From NCBI RefSeq assembly GCF_029892445.1, contig NZ_JARXVJ010000001.1, positions 1 through 64,000 of the forward strand: DNA of 64,000 nt. The letters are read 5' to 3'. This DNA comes from Chryseobacterium sp. H1D6B (GTDB lineage Bacteria; Bacteroidota; Bacteroidia; Flavobacteriales; Weeksellaceae). Positions 1 to 9,328 of the stretch are shown here, one piece after another. Below the pieces are notes generated by a model. The model was not told the origin of the DNA, did no database searches, and saw only the letters and a list, made by a program, of their open reading frames with translations. The translations under genes were made by a program, and so were the position numbers. Position 1 is the stretch's first letter. The number at the start of each line of letters is the position of its first letter.

Positions 1-2614
1 CGTTGTACTTATATTTATAAGCAGGGTTTCCGTTCAGGACATTATAACCCTCATGCTTTAACCCAAAAGGGTAATAGTTATTTTCTTCAAGAACTTCTGC
101 TCCGGAGCCGTTGTTTAAGTAGCTTAAACGCACATTTCCTAAATGATCTGTATAATTGTAAATATACTTATTATTTTTAAAATTGTAATACCCTTCAGCA
201 GTAGGAACAAAATCTAAAGAAACAGCTCCCAGATAATTAACAGTATACTGAAAACCGTCTAAATAATCCGTAACAGTTATTCTCTCCGTAGAGTTTTTGA
301 TAAAGAAATTAGTATATTTTTTTCTCAGCTTTGCACCGTCTGCACGGTAGGTATACTCTGTTCTTATATTTCTCAGCTCATTCTCTCCTGTCGCCGGGTT
401 TCTGATGATGTACGAAGATTCAAACTTTATTTGTTTTGGAAGATTTAGAAAATTGTAATTAAGCTCTAAGAGCCCTTTATCTATTTCATTCTTCATATTG
501 CCGTTCTCATCATAGGCAATGGTATTTCCTGATGCATCGGGATAGCCCTGATAGTTGGATGAGGTATCCGTAACAGAGGTTAATCTGTTTCCGGTATAGT
601 GATAAGCAAGATCATCGATCTGTTCAGCCATTCCTGAAGCTCCTCTGCCGTTTCTCTTCAGAGAAGCAATATTTCCATTCTGGTCATAATCCATGCTTTC
701 ATTGTATAATTTATTCTGCGGAACAGATGAGTCCGGCTCAGAATAAATACCGTTTTTAAGCCTATTTAAAGAATCATACTGGTAAGAATATCTTCTTAAT
801 ATACCGTCCTGAGAAGTTTTCCAGTCGATTTCCGCAATATTCCCATTATATCTCCCAGGTGCAAGAGCAGCAGCAACCGGGCTGGTATATTTTATTTCAT
901 ATCCAAATAATTTTCCGCTCAGACTGGCAGGATCATTGATCTTTGTCATCCAGCCTCTGATGTTGTAAGCATAGTCAATACTCTGCAGATTATTTCCTAC
1001 TTTCTTATTAGATAATTGGGAGATCTCATTATAGGTATTTTCTGCCAGTAATTCCTGAGGCTGCCCGCTGATCTGATGGTACTGTTTTTTAAGCCTGTTC
1101 TGGGCGTCATACTCAAAAGTTTCTGTGATCACTTTTTCCGTATCTGCTACTAATCTTTTATGATATGCTTTAGTCTGTTTTACAGCACCTGCAAAATCCA
1201 GCTCTGTCTCAGTTTTAGTATACCCTCCTAAGTGGTTGGATGTATAGCTTCCAATCGGTCTTCCTTTAGAATCGTAATAAGTATATTTTTTTGTCCAGTT
1301 GTCATCTTCAATATTTTTTAGGTAAGATGCCAGCGGCAGTGTTCTGGTATTTCTGGCCGCAGTGCTTTGTCCCGGCTGTTTCAGTACTTCCTGATTCATA
1401 ATAGAAGCAGGAACCGCCACATCTCCTGAAAGCGGAGGGTAAGTGTCGTAATAATTGACTGTAAGAATCTTGTCTATTGTTGTGGGGTAAACAGTGTTGC
1501 CGTAATAGACCGTCATATTACTGCTGGTAAATCCTGACTGGCTTCTTGCCTCTGCAGAGGGCTGGCCCTGGCCTATATAATAATTAACACTTTCCTGTAT
1601 CTGTGCTCTGCTGAACCAAGCTCCAATATCCGCCGTTCCGCTGTAAACAACCCTTGAAAACTTATCATATTTTGTGAAAAGCCATTTTCCTGCAGGTTTC
1701 ATAACAGCATCCTGACTCATAACCAGCCTGTCCTGTTTATCATACACCATATACTCCCAGCCTTTTCCGGGAAGTTTTTTTTCTGCCAGCCTCTGTCTGC
1801 TGTCATATTTGTACTGATAACAGAGATCGGCAAGAACTGTATTATCCACAGCAGCTGCCGCAGAAGCCAGCGGCGGTATTACAAATGCTAACTGCATATA
1901 TTCATTATACACATAATAAGTATCTGCGTTTTCTGTGGCACTTACTGCTTTTCTTACCAGAACAGTCTGCCCGAAACCGTCTTTGAATTCTATGGTTTTG
2001 TTTCCGTCTTCATCCGTAACTGTATTTTTGCTTAATTCTCCTGCCAGATAACCGGAACTTAACCTTAACTGGCTTTCATATATTTTATCTGCGGTATTCC
2101 AGATTGTAACGGTTTCAAACTTTTTCACCTGGTCTGCCGTGCTGTTGACATCATAACTGAACTTTACAGACCTGCCCGCCCATGCATTTCCCGTCTGCTT
2201 CTGCTCCAGAACTCTCTCCAAAGGTGAACTTTCTAATACCTTTTCTGTATAGATCTTTTCTCCAGCATAAAATCCTGCGGCATCTGAAACCGGATAAGGG
2301 ACTAAACCTGAACTTTGGGGATAAACAGCTCCGCCTGCAGTAGAAGACTGGGGAACCGGAAGATAATCTCTCGTCTTTCTTCCCAGTTCATCATAGACCA
2401 CCGGCGTCACCAGATCTTTTCCGGAAGGGGTTCCTTTTACATTCACGACCTGCTTCGGCCTTCCTAAAAAGTCAAAATACTGTACGGTTTCTATTTTCTT
2501 TACACAGTCTGCATCCAGACATGAGATGCTTTGTATATAATTTTCTGTGTTTGTCTGTGCATATGATAATCCTGCTGCAAACAAAACACTGAATAATGTT
2601 ATAATTTTTTTCAT
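1..2614 (-). CDS. RHS/YD-repeat secreted protein, C-terminus cut by window edge
   Basis: I translated this from the ATG at 2614; it stays open for 871 codons to the left edge, so the C-terminus is missing. It begins with a clear signal peptide (MKKIITLFSVLFAAGLSYAQ). The next segment resembles the N-terminal domain placed in front of Bacteroidota RHS proteins (DUF6443 type, from memory). After that come many YD-like repeats such as YDKFSRVVY, YDELGRKT and YDENGNM. Near the edge the residues NYTDHLGNVRLSY and ENNYYPFGLKHEGYN are the hallmark of the RHS-associated core. RHS proteins form a hollow shell that often encloses a variable C-terminal toxin; that tip, if present, lies outside the window. 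It starts 34 bases after the stop of the next RHS gene upstream, so the two are probably co-transcribed. Confidence 0.9.
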   Translation of the reverse strand, partial: MKKIITLFSVLFAAGLSYAQTNTENYIQSISCLDADCVKKIETVQYFDFLGRPKQVVNVKGTPSGKDLVTPVVYDELGRKTRDYLPVPQSSTAGGAVYPQSSGLVPYPVSDAAGFYAGEKIYTEKVLESSPLERVLEQKQTGNAWAGRSVKFSYDVNSTADQVKKFETVTIWNTADKIYESQLRLSSGYLAGELSKNTVTDEDGNKTIEFKDGFGQTVLVRKAVSATENADTYYVYNEYMQLAFVIPPLASAAAAVDNTVLADLCYQYKYDSRQRLAEKKLPGKGWEYMVYDKQDRLVMSQDAVMKPAGKWLFTKYDKFSRVVYSGTADIGAWFSRAQIQESVNYYIGQGQPSAEARSQSGFTSSNMTVYYGNTVYPTTIDKILTVNYYDTYPPLSGDVAVPASIMNQEVLKQPGQSTAARNTRTLPLASYLKNIEDDNWTKKYTYYDSKGRPIGSYTSNHLGGYTKTETELDFAGAVKQTKAYHKRLVADTEKVITETFEYDAQNRLKKQYHQISGQPQELLAENTYNEISQLSNKKVGNNLQSIDYAYNIRGWMTKINDPASLSGKLFGYEIKYTSPVAAALAPGRYNGNIAEIDWKTSQDGILRRYSYQYDSLNRLKNGIYSEPDSSVPQNKLYNESMDYDQNGNIASLKRNGRGASGMAEQIDDLAYHYTGNRLTSVTDTSSNYQGYPDASGNTIAYDENGNMKNEIDKGLLELNYNFLNLPKQIKFESSYIIRNPATGENELRNIRTEYTYRADGAKLRKKYTNFFIKNSTERITVTDYLDGFQYTVNYLGAVSLDFVPTAEGYYNFKNNKYIYNYTDHLGNVRLSYLNNGSGAEVLEENNYYPFGLKHEGYNVLNGNPAYKYKYN

Positions 2615-2648
2615 TCTTTCTAATTTCTAAAATCTAACTTCTACTCTA

Positions 2649-5444
2649 TTATTGTTTGTAGTTGTATTTATATTTTTTTAACACTTTTCCCTCTTCATCT
2701 ACTACCTGCTTCAGTCTGCCGGCATTGTCATATTGATACATTTCGCGGATTCCTGAAGGAGGCGTCATGCTTTTCATTCCTGTCAAAGGATCATACACAT
2801 AGGTAGTAATCAGGTAGTCTGCTAAAGCAGTATTATTTCCGAATGCATCTAAGGCATCAACCAAAAGCTTTTCTGAAGCTGCATCTGTATCAGCATCAGA
2901 TTTTGCTGTAATATCTGCGGTATAAGCCGAGATCTGGCCGTAAGAAGCACCTTCAATTTTCGCGATTGGCTGGGTTTTATGATATCCCCAGACTACAGTA
3001 ACCGGAATACCTTCTTTGGTCGTATACTGTTCCAGATTTCCTCTGCTGTCATATCTGTCATATACAATCTCAGTACTCACTGTATTATTCGGAATGTCAT
3101 ACATCAAAACTGAGCTTGGAAATAAATTGGCAGCGTCATATTTAATTTCCTTCTTTGACACTATTTTTCCTGCATCAGAAGTATTCTTTTTGATCGTTAC
3201 TGCCGTCTCTAATGGGATACCGAACATATTCGCTGTAATTAATTTCTGAATGTTTTTATCCAGTGCGTATTTATATGCCGTTTCCTGAATAACTCCGTTA
3301 GAAGAAGTTTCTCGTTCTAAATTCGTTCTGAAATTATTTTCATTTCTGAAAGTCTCTCTTTTCGTTTCAGAAAATCCGGAATCAAAATAATTTCTGGAGG
3401 TAACAGTTTCATTTTTCATCCAGGCAGTTATTGTATAAACATAATTAGTCCCGTTATTGGCCAGACGGTAAGGTTCTGTGGGAGAATAGTCCTGCGGCGT
3501 ATACTCAAAAATATCTTCGGACAGTTTTTTATTTAAGGCATTATATACTTCTTTCTTTTCCAAAAGGCCGTCACGTGTAAGCGTATAATTAGGAATAATC
3601 CGACTGCCGTTTACAGGATAAGCATCGATGGTTTTAAAGTAATATTTTGTAAAACCTTCTGTACTTCCTGAAACTTTTACATTTTTGTAGATCATCACCG
3701 GGTTGGCTGGTGTCAGTCCGTCTGTTAAGGATCCTCCCTCTACAAAATAGCTGCTTGACACTCCAGGGTCGTCAAATTTATTGTAGCTGTATTCTTCAGT
3801 CTTTATCGGAATAGAAGTTGCATTAAAATCTGTCCCGCTGACATTATAATGCTTAATTTGTGTTACCCGGGGCAGTGCTCTGTGATATGATTTCAATTCT
3901 TTAACCTGAGTAGGCTCGCCTGTTGTTTTGACAGCACTAAATTCGATCCCGCCGGGAAAGCTTCCCGCTGTTGTACTGCTGAGCGATGCATAATATTCTC
4001 CCGCCGCCATTGTTATTTTATTTTTTTCAGGGAAATTATTTGAATTATCTGAAAATGCAGTTCCCAGACTGTATGGAGTCGCCTGATAAGTGCTCCCCAC
4101 TTTTTTATAAAAAATGAGCGTCCATAAATAACCCGCCAGACTTCCGGCAGGTACATCTACAGTAACTTCTTTTTCTTCTGAAAGCGTAAAAAAATACTTT
4201 TTGTCTGTACTGCTGAACTGGTCAAAGACAGTACTTCCAATATCTTCTGTAGGGGCAGGAATTATTTTGTCCACTTCATAGGAGAAATAGGGTACAAATT
4301 CAAAATTATACTGGATGATTCCTCCAGTGGGCGGCTGTACTGTATTAAGTACCGGTGCACCGTAAATATTCTCGATTCCCGGCCCGTCTTCTAAAGGAGG
4401 CGGATAACCGGCAGCCATGCCTACACTGTTATATCCGTATTTCGTTTTTTCCAGCACAGTACCGTCTGCATCAACCTTATTTACAGCGGTCAGCAGCCCG
4501 TTCAGTTCAAAGGTATGCTTTGATACAAACTGATTATCTGCCGTTTTCAAGGTTATACTTTTAAGCCTGAATTTATCGGATCTGGGGGAAAATTCTTTTT
4601 CTTCATATCCAAGTTCAATAATTCCTCTGTCTTTTATTTCAATACGGCTGAGCTTATTAGACTCCGACTCTGTAATAGCATTTCCCATGCCTACAGGATA
4701 GGTGAGGTCTCTAAAATAGATAAATTTGGCTAGTTCCTGGTTATTCTCATCTTGAATCGAAGTCAGGAAAAAAGCACTTCTGTACTTAAATCTGGCATAC
4801 ATTATACCCATGTTGGGAAATCCCCATCTCCAGACCGTAGTCGTAGAAAAATTGTAGGTTTCAAATTTATATTTGATCCCTCTGTCATTAGTAATGGTAA
4901 AAGAATCTAAAACTAATGTAGATTCATTAGTGTTTCTATGATATTCGATTTTTGAGGTGGTCTCTGTAAGCTTAACCAGCCGGAATGAATTATCGGCGGT
5001 ATTTCTCATAATTCTGAATCTTCCGGATTCACCAGGAATACTGTAATTATAAATATCGTCAAAGTCATTCTTAATATAACCGAACTTTGTATTATCATCA
5101 AAAGACTCATCCGGATCATCATAAATATCTCTTGAGATCACTCCCTGTCCCAATAATGACCACCCGGCACCCAGTTCCCCTGACCAGAGGTCTCTCGATA
5201 CATTTCCTGCGTGATAATTTAAACCGAGGCTGATCGTTACAGCACTGCTGCTGGTAGGAACATCTGCCAAAGGATAGGAAATATTAGGAATACCAGTCTG
5301 GATAGAAACAGGTACATTGGTATACCCCGCCAATGATGATATCGAAGGAACCGGCTGGGTAATTCCTGTATTATAGCTGAATGTCTGTCCATAATGCAAC
5401 TGGCACATCATAAGCCCTGTTATGAGTAAAAATATTTTCTTCAT
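2649..5444 (-). CDS. RHS/YD-repeat-like secreted protein, partner of the downstream RHS gene
   Basis: I prefer the ATG at 5444, giving 931 residues, because it starts directly with a signal peptide (MKKIFLLITGLMMCQLHYGQ). An upstream alternative start would overlap the preceding gene. The mature N-terminus carries an RHS/SpvB-like entry region (GLNYHAGNVSRDLWSGELGAG). The C-terminus ends in YD-type repeats (YVYDPLTGMKS, YQYDNAGRLKQV) and stops abruptly at YKYNYKQ without a core domain. It therefore looks like the N-terminal half of an RHS shell whose other half is the next gene. It lies 10 bases downstream of a T9SS cargo gene. Secretion to the surface is likely; the exact function is unknown. 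Confidence 0.85.
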   Translation of the reverse strand: MKKIFLLITGLMMCQLHYGQTFSYNTGITQPVPSISSLAGYTNVPVSIQTGIPNISYPLADVPTSSSAVTISLGLNYHAGNVSRDLWSGELGAGWSLLGQGVISRDIYDDPDESFDDNTKFGYIKNDFDDIYNYSIPGESGRFRIMRNTADNSFRLVKLTETTSKIEYHRNTNESTLVLDSFTITNDRGIKYKFETYNFSTTTVWRWGFPNMGIMYARFKYRSAFFLTSIQDENNQELAKFIYFRDLTYPVGMGNAITESESNKLSRIEIKDRGIIELGYEEKEFSPRSDKFRLKSITLKTADNQFVSKHTFELNGLLTAVNKVDADGTVLEKTKYGYNSVGMAAGYPPPLEDGPGIENIYGAPVLNTVQPPTGGIIQYNFEFVPYFSYEVDKIIPAPTEDIGSTVFDQFSSTDKKYFFTLSEEKEVTVDVPAGSLAGYLWTLIFYKKVGSTYQATPYSLGTAFSDNSNNFPEKNKITMAAGEYYASLSSTTAGSFPGGIEFSAVKTTGEPTQVKELKSYHRALPRVTQIKHYNVSGTDFNATSIPIKTEEYSYNKFDDPGVSSSYFVEGGSLTDGLTPANPVMIYKNVKVSGSTEGFTKYYFKTIDAYPVNGSRIIPNYTLTRDGLLEKKEVYNALNKKLSEDIFEYTPQDYSPTEPYRLANNGTNYVYTITAWMKNETVTSRNYFDSGFSETKRETFRNENNFRTNLERETSSNGVIQETAYKYALDKNIQKLITANMFGIPLETAVTIKKNTSDAGKIVSKKEIKYDAANLFPSSVLMYDIPNNTVSTEIVYDRYDSRGNLEQYTTKEGIPVTVVWGYHKTQPIAKIEGASYGQISAYTADITAKSDADTDAASEKLLVDALDAFGNNTALADYLITTYVYDPLTGMKSMTPPSGIREMYQYDNAGRLKQVVDEEGKVLKKYKYNYKQ

Positions 5445-5454
5445 TATCCTTAGT

Positions 5455-6996
5455 TTATTTCTTAATGATTTTAGCATTCGCAGATTTATTCGTATCAGTT
5501 TTAATACTTATCAGATAAGCTCCCTGAACCAGATTCTGCGTGTTGATCTTAGTCACTTTATTCTTGGTCTTAAAATTCTGAAGCTGTCTTCCTCCCATAT
5601 CGTACATTGTAATATCAGCCTCCTTAAATTCAAAACCTATTTCTACATAGGCATAATCTGATACAGGATTAGGATAAATCTTGATGTCCTGTTTTTCGAT
5701 CAGCTGGTCAACCTGCCTGTCTCCTAATTTCACGATCTTCCAGTTCTCCTTTCCTAATTCCTCTGCACTCGTTCCTGCCAGTATAATTGATCCGTCTCTG
5801 TTTAACATCAGATCCGAAAGCCTTTCCTCCTTCTTTCTGGATTCTCCTTTCACATACTTTCTCCATTCTTCTTTTCCGTCCTGATTCAGATACAGCATCC
5901 AGAAAGTCTCGTCGTCGTTTTCGATTCTACCTTCTGCCTGCGTGTAGCCTCCCAATAAAATTCCTTTTGAAGTTTTATCATCAGAACTGTGCAGCACGCT
6001 CATCCCCGTCAGGACATCTCTGTTCTTGAAATTGTAGGATTTCTGCCATAATTCATCGCCTCTTTCATTTAAATAAATCAGCCACAAGTCAGTTCCCTCT
6101 TCGATTCCTGCAGTTTTATTTCCTGATATTTCTGATCTGGATTCTCCTCCGATGATATATCCGTTACTCGTTAACGCTAAAGTTCTTAAGTGGTCGTCAG
6201 CCTTTCCGCCGAAGTTCTTCTCCCATTCTACTTTTCCTTCTTTACTGAGCTTTACGATCCAGTAGTCGCCTTCGCCGTAGTTCTCTGTTTTCTTGGTTCC
6301 GCCAGCACTGCTTCTTGAGTAGATACCGATTAAAGCACCCCCGTCTTTTGTAGGAATCATTTTTTCTGCTTCATCAAGGCCTTTTCCTCCCAATACTATT
6401 TCAGAAAGAACCTTTCCGTTTTTATCAAGTTTTGTCACCGTGACGTCTTTTGAACCGTAACCTTTCAATGCATTCTGTATATTTCCTGCCACGAAACATC
6501 CTAAATCTGAAGTCTGTATCACTGCTCTGGCTTCCTCATCAGAAGACGTTCCCAGTGTTTTCTGCCAGATCTCGTCCCCGAATTCATTGATTTTTACCAG
6601 CCAGATATCTGATCCTCCTTTTGAATCTTCTTTTTTATCAAGCCCTTTCCCTGAATACGAAGTTCCTGCCAGAAGAAATCCTCCCTCCTGCGTTGCAACT
6701 GCGGCTGACAAAAAATCATGGTTCTGTCCTGAGAAATACTTTTCCCAGACCTGTTCTCCCTTCTGGTCAAGTTTTACGAGATGATAGTCGTAGCCGTTAT
6801 TCTGTTTATTTCCTGATGCTAATTTTGAAGCCTGGATGGAGCTTCCTGTAATTAAATACTGCTGGTCGATGGTGGTAACCACCCTGCTTAAGAAATCCTG
6901 CGTATTGGATTTGATGTCCTTCTGCCAGACTACTTCCTGCGCAGACACACTGAAGCATGTACACACAGCCAGTACGCTCATGTAGAGTTTTTTCAT
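5455..6996 (-). CDS. T9SS type A sorting domain protein with beta-propeller-like repeats
   Basis: The 513-residue protein has an N-terminal signal peptide (MKKLYMSVLAVCTCFSVSAQ). The body is a string of repeats of roughly 55-60 residues with the pattern GG..L.G.S....G.....DYW..KL...G...W.K.FGG, which suggests a beta-propeller. The last 75 residues (starting IYPNPVSDYAYVEIG, ending in lysines) are a T9SS type A C-terminal sorting domain, so the protein is exported across the outer membrane and probably anchored there. It heads the minus-strand operon with the two RHS genes. A TAnnTTTG-type -7 box lies just upstream. The ligand or enzymatic role cannot be told from sequence. Confidence 0.9.
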   Translation of the reverse strand: MKKLYMSVLAVCTCFSVSAQEVVWQKDIKSNTQDFLSRVVTTIDQQYLITGSSIQASKLASGNKQNNGYDYHLVKLDQKGEQVWEKYFSGQNHDFLSAAVATQEGGFLLAGTSYSGKGLDKKEDSKGGSDIWLVKINEFGDEIWQKTLGTSSDEEARAVIQTSDLGCFVAGNIQNALKGYGSKDVTVTKLDKNGKVLSEIVLGGKGLDEAEKMIPTKDGGALIGIYSRSSAGGTKKTENYGEGDYWIVKLSKEGKVEWEKNFGGKADDHLRTLALTSNGYIIGGESRSEISGNKTAGIEEGTDLWLIYLNERGDELWQKSYNFKNRDVLTGMSVLHSSDDKTSKGILLGGYTQAEGRIENDDETFWMLYLNQDGKEEWRKYVKGESRKKEERLSDLMLNRDGSIILAGTSAEELGKENWKIVKLGDRQVDQLIEKQDIKIYPNPVSDYAYVEIGFEFKEADITMYDMGGRQLQNFKTKNKVTKINTQNLVQGAYLISIKTDTNKSANAKIIKK

Positions 6997-7044
6997 CTAT
7001 TTAGTGTATTATAAATTAATGATAGTTTTATTATTGAAATTCTG

Positions 7045-7052
7045 CAAATTTA
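7045..7052 (-). promoter_or_regulatory. Putative -7 box (TAAATTTG) of the T9SS/RHS operon
   Basis: On the minus strand the octamer reads TAAATTTG, a match to the Bacteroidota -7 consensus TAnnTTTG. It lies about 50 bases upstream of the ATG at 6996. No convincing -33 TTG was found at the usual spacing, so this rests on the -7 match alone. Confidence 0.35.
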
Positions 7053-7201
7053 ACACTTTTTAATGATTATTAAAACAGTATTAATGAAATAAAATATAGA
7101 TTTTAACCCAGCTCTGTGTTTTATATTTTCATTAATTATTTATTTTATTTTGTAAATTTAAGTCAGCGCAGCGACAAAGCTTGTCGTATTAAATTCAAGC
7201 C

Positions 7202-7239
7202 AATAATAAAATAAAAATGCCTGAAATTTCTTCAGGCAT
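7202..7239 (-). terminator. Rho-independent terminator after the DUF2652-like gene
   Basis: A perfect 9-bp stem (ATGCCTGAA at 7217-7225 with TTCAGGCAT at 7231-7239, 5-base loop) is followed, in the minus direction, by a T-rich tract (TTTTTATTTTATT). It lies just past the stop codon at 7283. Confidence 0.75.
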
Positions 7240-7282
7240 CGTCATAACAATTGACAAAGATTAAAAAAAAAGATAGGGTATA

Positions 7283-7828
7283 TTAATTTTCAAAATAATG
7301 GATACTTCCTACCTCCGGCAGATGTACTTTATCATCATTAAAATCATTTTTCTGCTTTTGGATCTGCTCTACAAAAAAATCACTGAACAAAACATAAGAA
7401 GGCTGTTCTGCCAATTCATTTTTAAGCATTTGGTGGGCTTCTACAATTGTTTTTCCATATAATTTCCTAAAATTTCCAATGGTATACTGCGAAAACTTTC
7501 CGTAATGAACAATGAATTTCAAAGACAGATCAATGGAAACACTCAACGCTTGGCTGAGTTCTGCAATTTTCTTATTAAAAGCGTTCTGCATATTCCAGAG
7601 CATTTTAGAAATTTTCTGATAAGAAGGATCCTGGTCATACCGGTAAAATAAAATCGCGTACCCTTCGATTTCAGAGATCTCAAAATACTGGTCATTCATA
7701 TCGATCAGAATAGACAAAAGCTGCCTTACAATATATTCTCCTGTATATAATTTGGTATTGAATACAAACTCTGTAAATCCGTTGAAATCCGGAATAAGTA
7801 TAATCCCCTCTTGTATAGATGCTTCCAT
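7283..7828 (-). CDS. DUF2652-like protein (nucleotide-cyclase-like fold)
   Basis: The 181-residue cytoplasmic protein has no signal peptide. Its first half (residues about 8-70) reads IPDFNGFTEFV then, after a helix, EISEIEGYAILFYR. This is the pattern I associate with DUF2652, a Bacteroidota family distantly resembling adenylate/guanylate cyclase catalytic domains. The second metal-binding Asp of true cyclases (EGD) is Y here (EGY), so catalysis is doubtful. It lies 58 bases downstream of the efflux outer-membrane factor and is followed by a terminator, so it may be the last gene of that unit. Its role is unknown. Confidence 0.65.
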   Translation of the reverse strand: MEASIQEGIILIPDFNGFTEFVFNTKLYTGEYIVRQLLSILIDMNDQYFEISEIEGYAILFYRYDQDPSYQKISKMLWNMQNAFNKKIAELSQALSVSIDLSLKFIVHYGKFSQYTIGNFRKLYGKTIVEAHQMLKNELAEQPSYVLFSDFFVEQIQKQKNDFNDDKVHLPEVGSIHYFEN

Positions 7829-7886
7829 ATTTAGTATTAGTTTAAAACCTGCTGCATCATAAAGACGAAGCAGGTTTCATTTTACT

Positions 7887-9308
7887 TTACTGCCATCCGC
7901 CGCCTACAGAGCGGTAAAGAGCTGTAATGGCATTTAAGCGCTGGGCTTTCAGGGAAGCAAGATCCAGCTCGGCCTGAAGTTTATTGGTCTGCACCAAAAT
8001 CACTTCCACATAAGTCGCCGCATTATATTTAAATAAAATATCCGCTTTTTTCACTGCCTCATTAGATTTTGCTACCAGTCCTTCTGCAATTTTCTGCTGT
8101 TCTTCCAGCTTTTGAATCTGTACAAGAGCATCTGAAACTTCGCCAACCGCTTTTAAAACCGACTGTTTAAAATTAATCTCAGCCTGCTCAGCCAGCACTT
8201 TTGACTGTTCGTATTGTGTTTTAAGCTGTTTTCCGTTTAAAACAGGCTGTGCGATTGCTCCTGCAGCCATTCCGAAAAGAGATCCGGGAATACTGAACCA
8301 TTTGCTTGCCTGAAAAGCATTAATGCCGCCCTGAGCCGTAATATTTAATGATGGGTACATACTCATTTTAGCCACATGAATGGCAGCCACGCTTTTTCTA
8401 ACTTCAAGCTCTGCTGTTTTAATATCAGGTCTGTAACTCAATAATTCTGAAGGAATTCCTGCCTCAATATGATCCGGAGACTGAACATTATTCAACCCTG
8501 CGCTTCTTTCAATTTTGTCAGGCATTGAACCTGTAAGAAGACTTAATGCATTTTCCTGCAAAGCGATCGAACTTTCAATAGCCGGGACTGTTTTTAAGAT
8601 CTGGTCTTTTACAATTTCCTGCTGCTGTACTGCCAAAGCCGTTGTCAAACCCAGCTCCTGCTGCTTAGTTAAAAACTGCAGGGTCGTGTCAGAATATTTC
8701 AAGTTGGATCTTGTGATTTCCAGCTGTGTATCAAGCATTAATAAATTATAATACCCCTGGACTACCGAAGCAACCAATGCCGTTTTCACTGCTTTTGCCG
8801 CTTCCTGGGTCTTAAGGTATTCCGTTAAAGCCTGTTCTTTTCTGCCTTTAATCTTCCCCCAGATATCAGCCTCCCAGGAAATATTGATTGAACTTGAGTA
8901 ATCTTCTGTATATTTTCTCCCCATAAACTGCCCGGCCATCATCCCGTTCATACTGTTATCTGAAGGACGGCTGATACTTGCATTAGCAATGGTCGCACTT
9001 ACCGCAGGTACATTTGCCCACTTGCTCTGATTATAAGCCAATGAAGCAAATTCTATCTGTTTTAATGCTGCTTGAAGGTCGTTATTCTGAGCAACTGCTT
9101 TATCGATCAGCCCTACTAAAACAGGATCTTTAAAGAAATCTTTGTAGCTGATCTTGGCTATATTTTCATTCTGCCCCGCTGCAGCCACAGTATCGTTTCT
9201 AAACGCTTCAGGCATTTTCATTTCCGGCCGTTCATATTTCTGAACTTTACAGGAAACCGCTGTACCCGATATCAGTGCGATATATGCTATATTTTTAATT
9301 GAATTCAT
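7887..9308 (-). CDS. Efflux outer-membrane lipoprotein, NodT/OprM (TolC) family
   Basis: I chose the ATG at 9308 (473 residues) because it puts a lipoprotein signal at the N-terminus with the lipobox Cys in SGTAVSCK. Longer starts would overlap the pump gene. The body shows the two internally repeated coiled-coil and beta-strand modules of TolC-type channels (DLQAALKQIEFASLAYNQ; LLSYRPDIKTAELEVR, where SYRPDI is a family signature; ending ALYRSVGGGWQ). It forms the outer-membrane exit duct of the tripartite RND pump encoded by the next two genes upstream. Its start lies 20 bases past the pump's stop codon. Confidence 0.93.
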   Translation of the reverse strand: MNSIKNIAYIALISGTAVSCKVQKYERPEMKMPEAFRNDTVAAAGQNENIAKISYKDFFKDPVLVGLIDKAVAQNNDLQAALKQIEFASLAYNQSKWANVPAVSATIANASISRPSDNSMNGMMAGQFMGRKYTEDYSSSINISWEADIWGKIKGRKEQALTEYLKTQEAAKAVKTALVASVVQGYYNLLMLDTQLEITRSNLKYSDTTLQFLTKQQELGLTTALAVQQQEIVKDQILKTVPAIESSIALQENALSLLTGSMPDKIERSAGLNNVQSPDHIEAGIPSELLSYRPDIKTAELEVRKSVAAIHVAKMSMYPSLNITAQGGINAFQASKWFSIPGSLFGMAAGAIAQPVLNGKQLKTQYEQSKVLAEQAEINFKQSVLKAVGEVSDALVQIQKLEEQQKIAEGLVAKSNEAVKKADILFKYNAATYVEVILVQTNKLQAELDLASLKAQRLNAITALYRSVGGGWQ

Positions 9309-9328
9309 TTTTAAATAAATCATTTGAA

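Noticed and set aside
7172..7186. Small hairpin CGACAA/TTGTCG considered as a second terminator
   Set aside because: The stem is short with no good T tract on either strand; the hairpin at 7217-7239 is far better.
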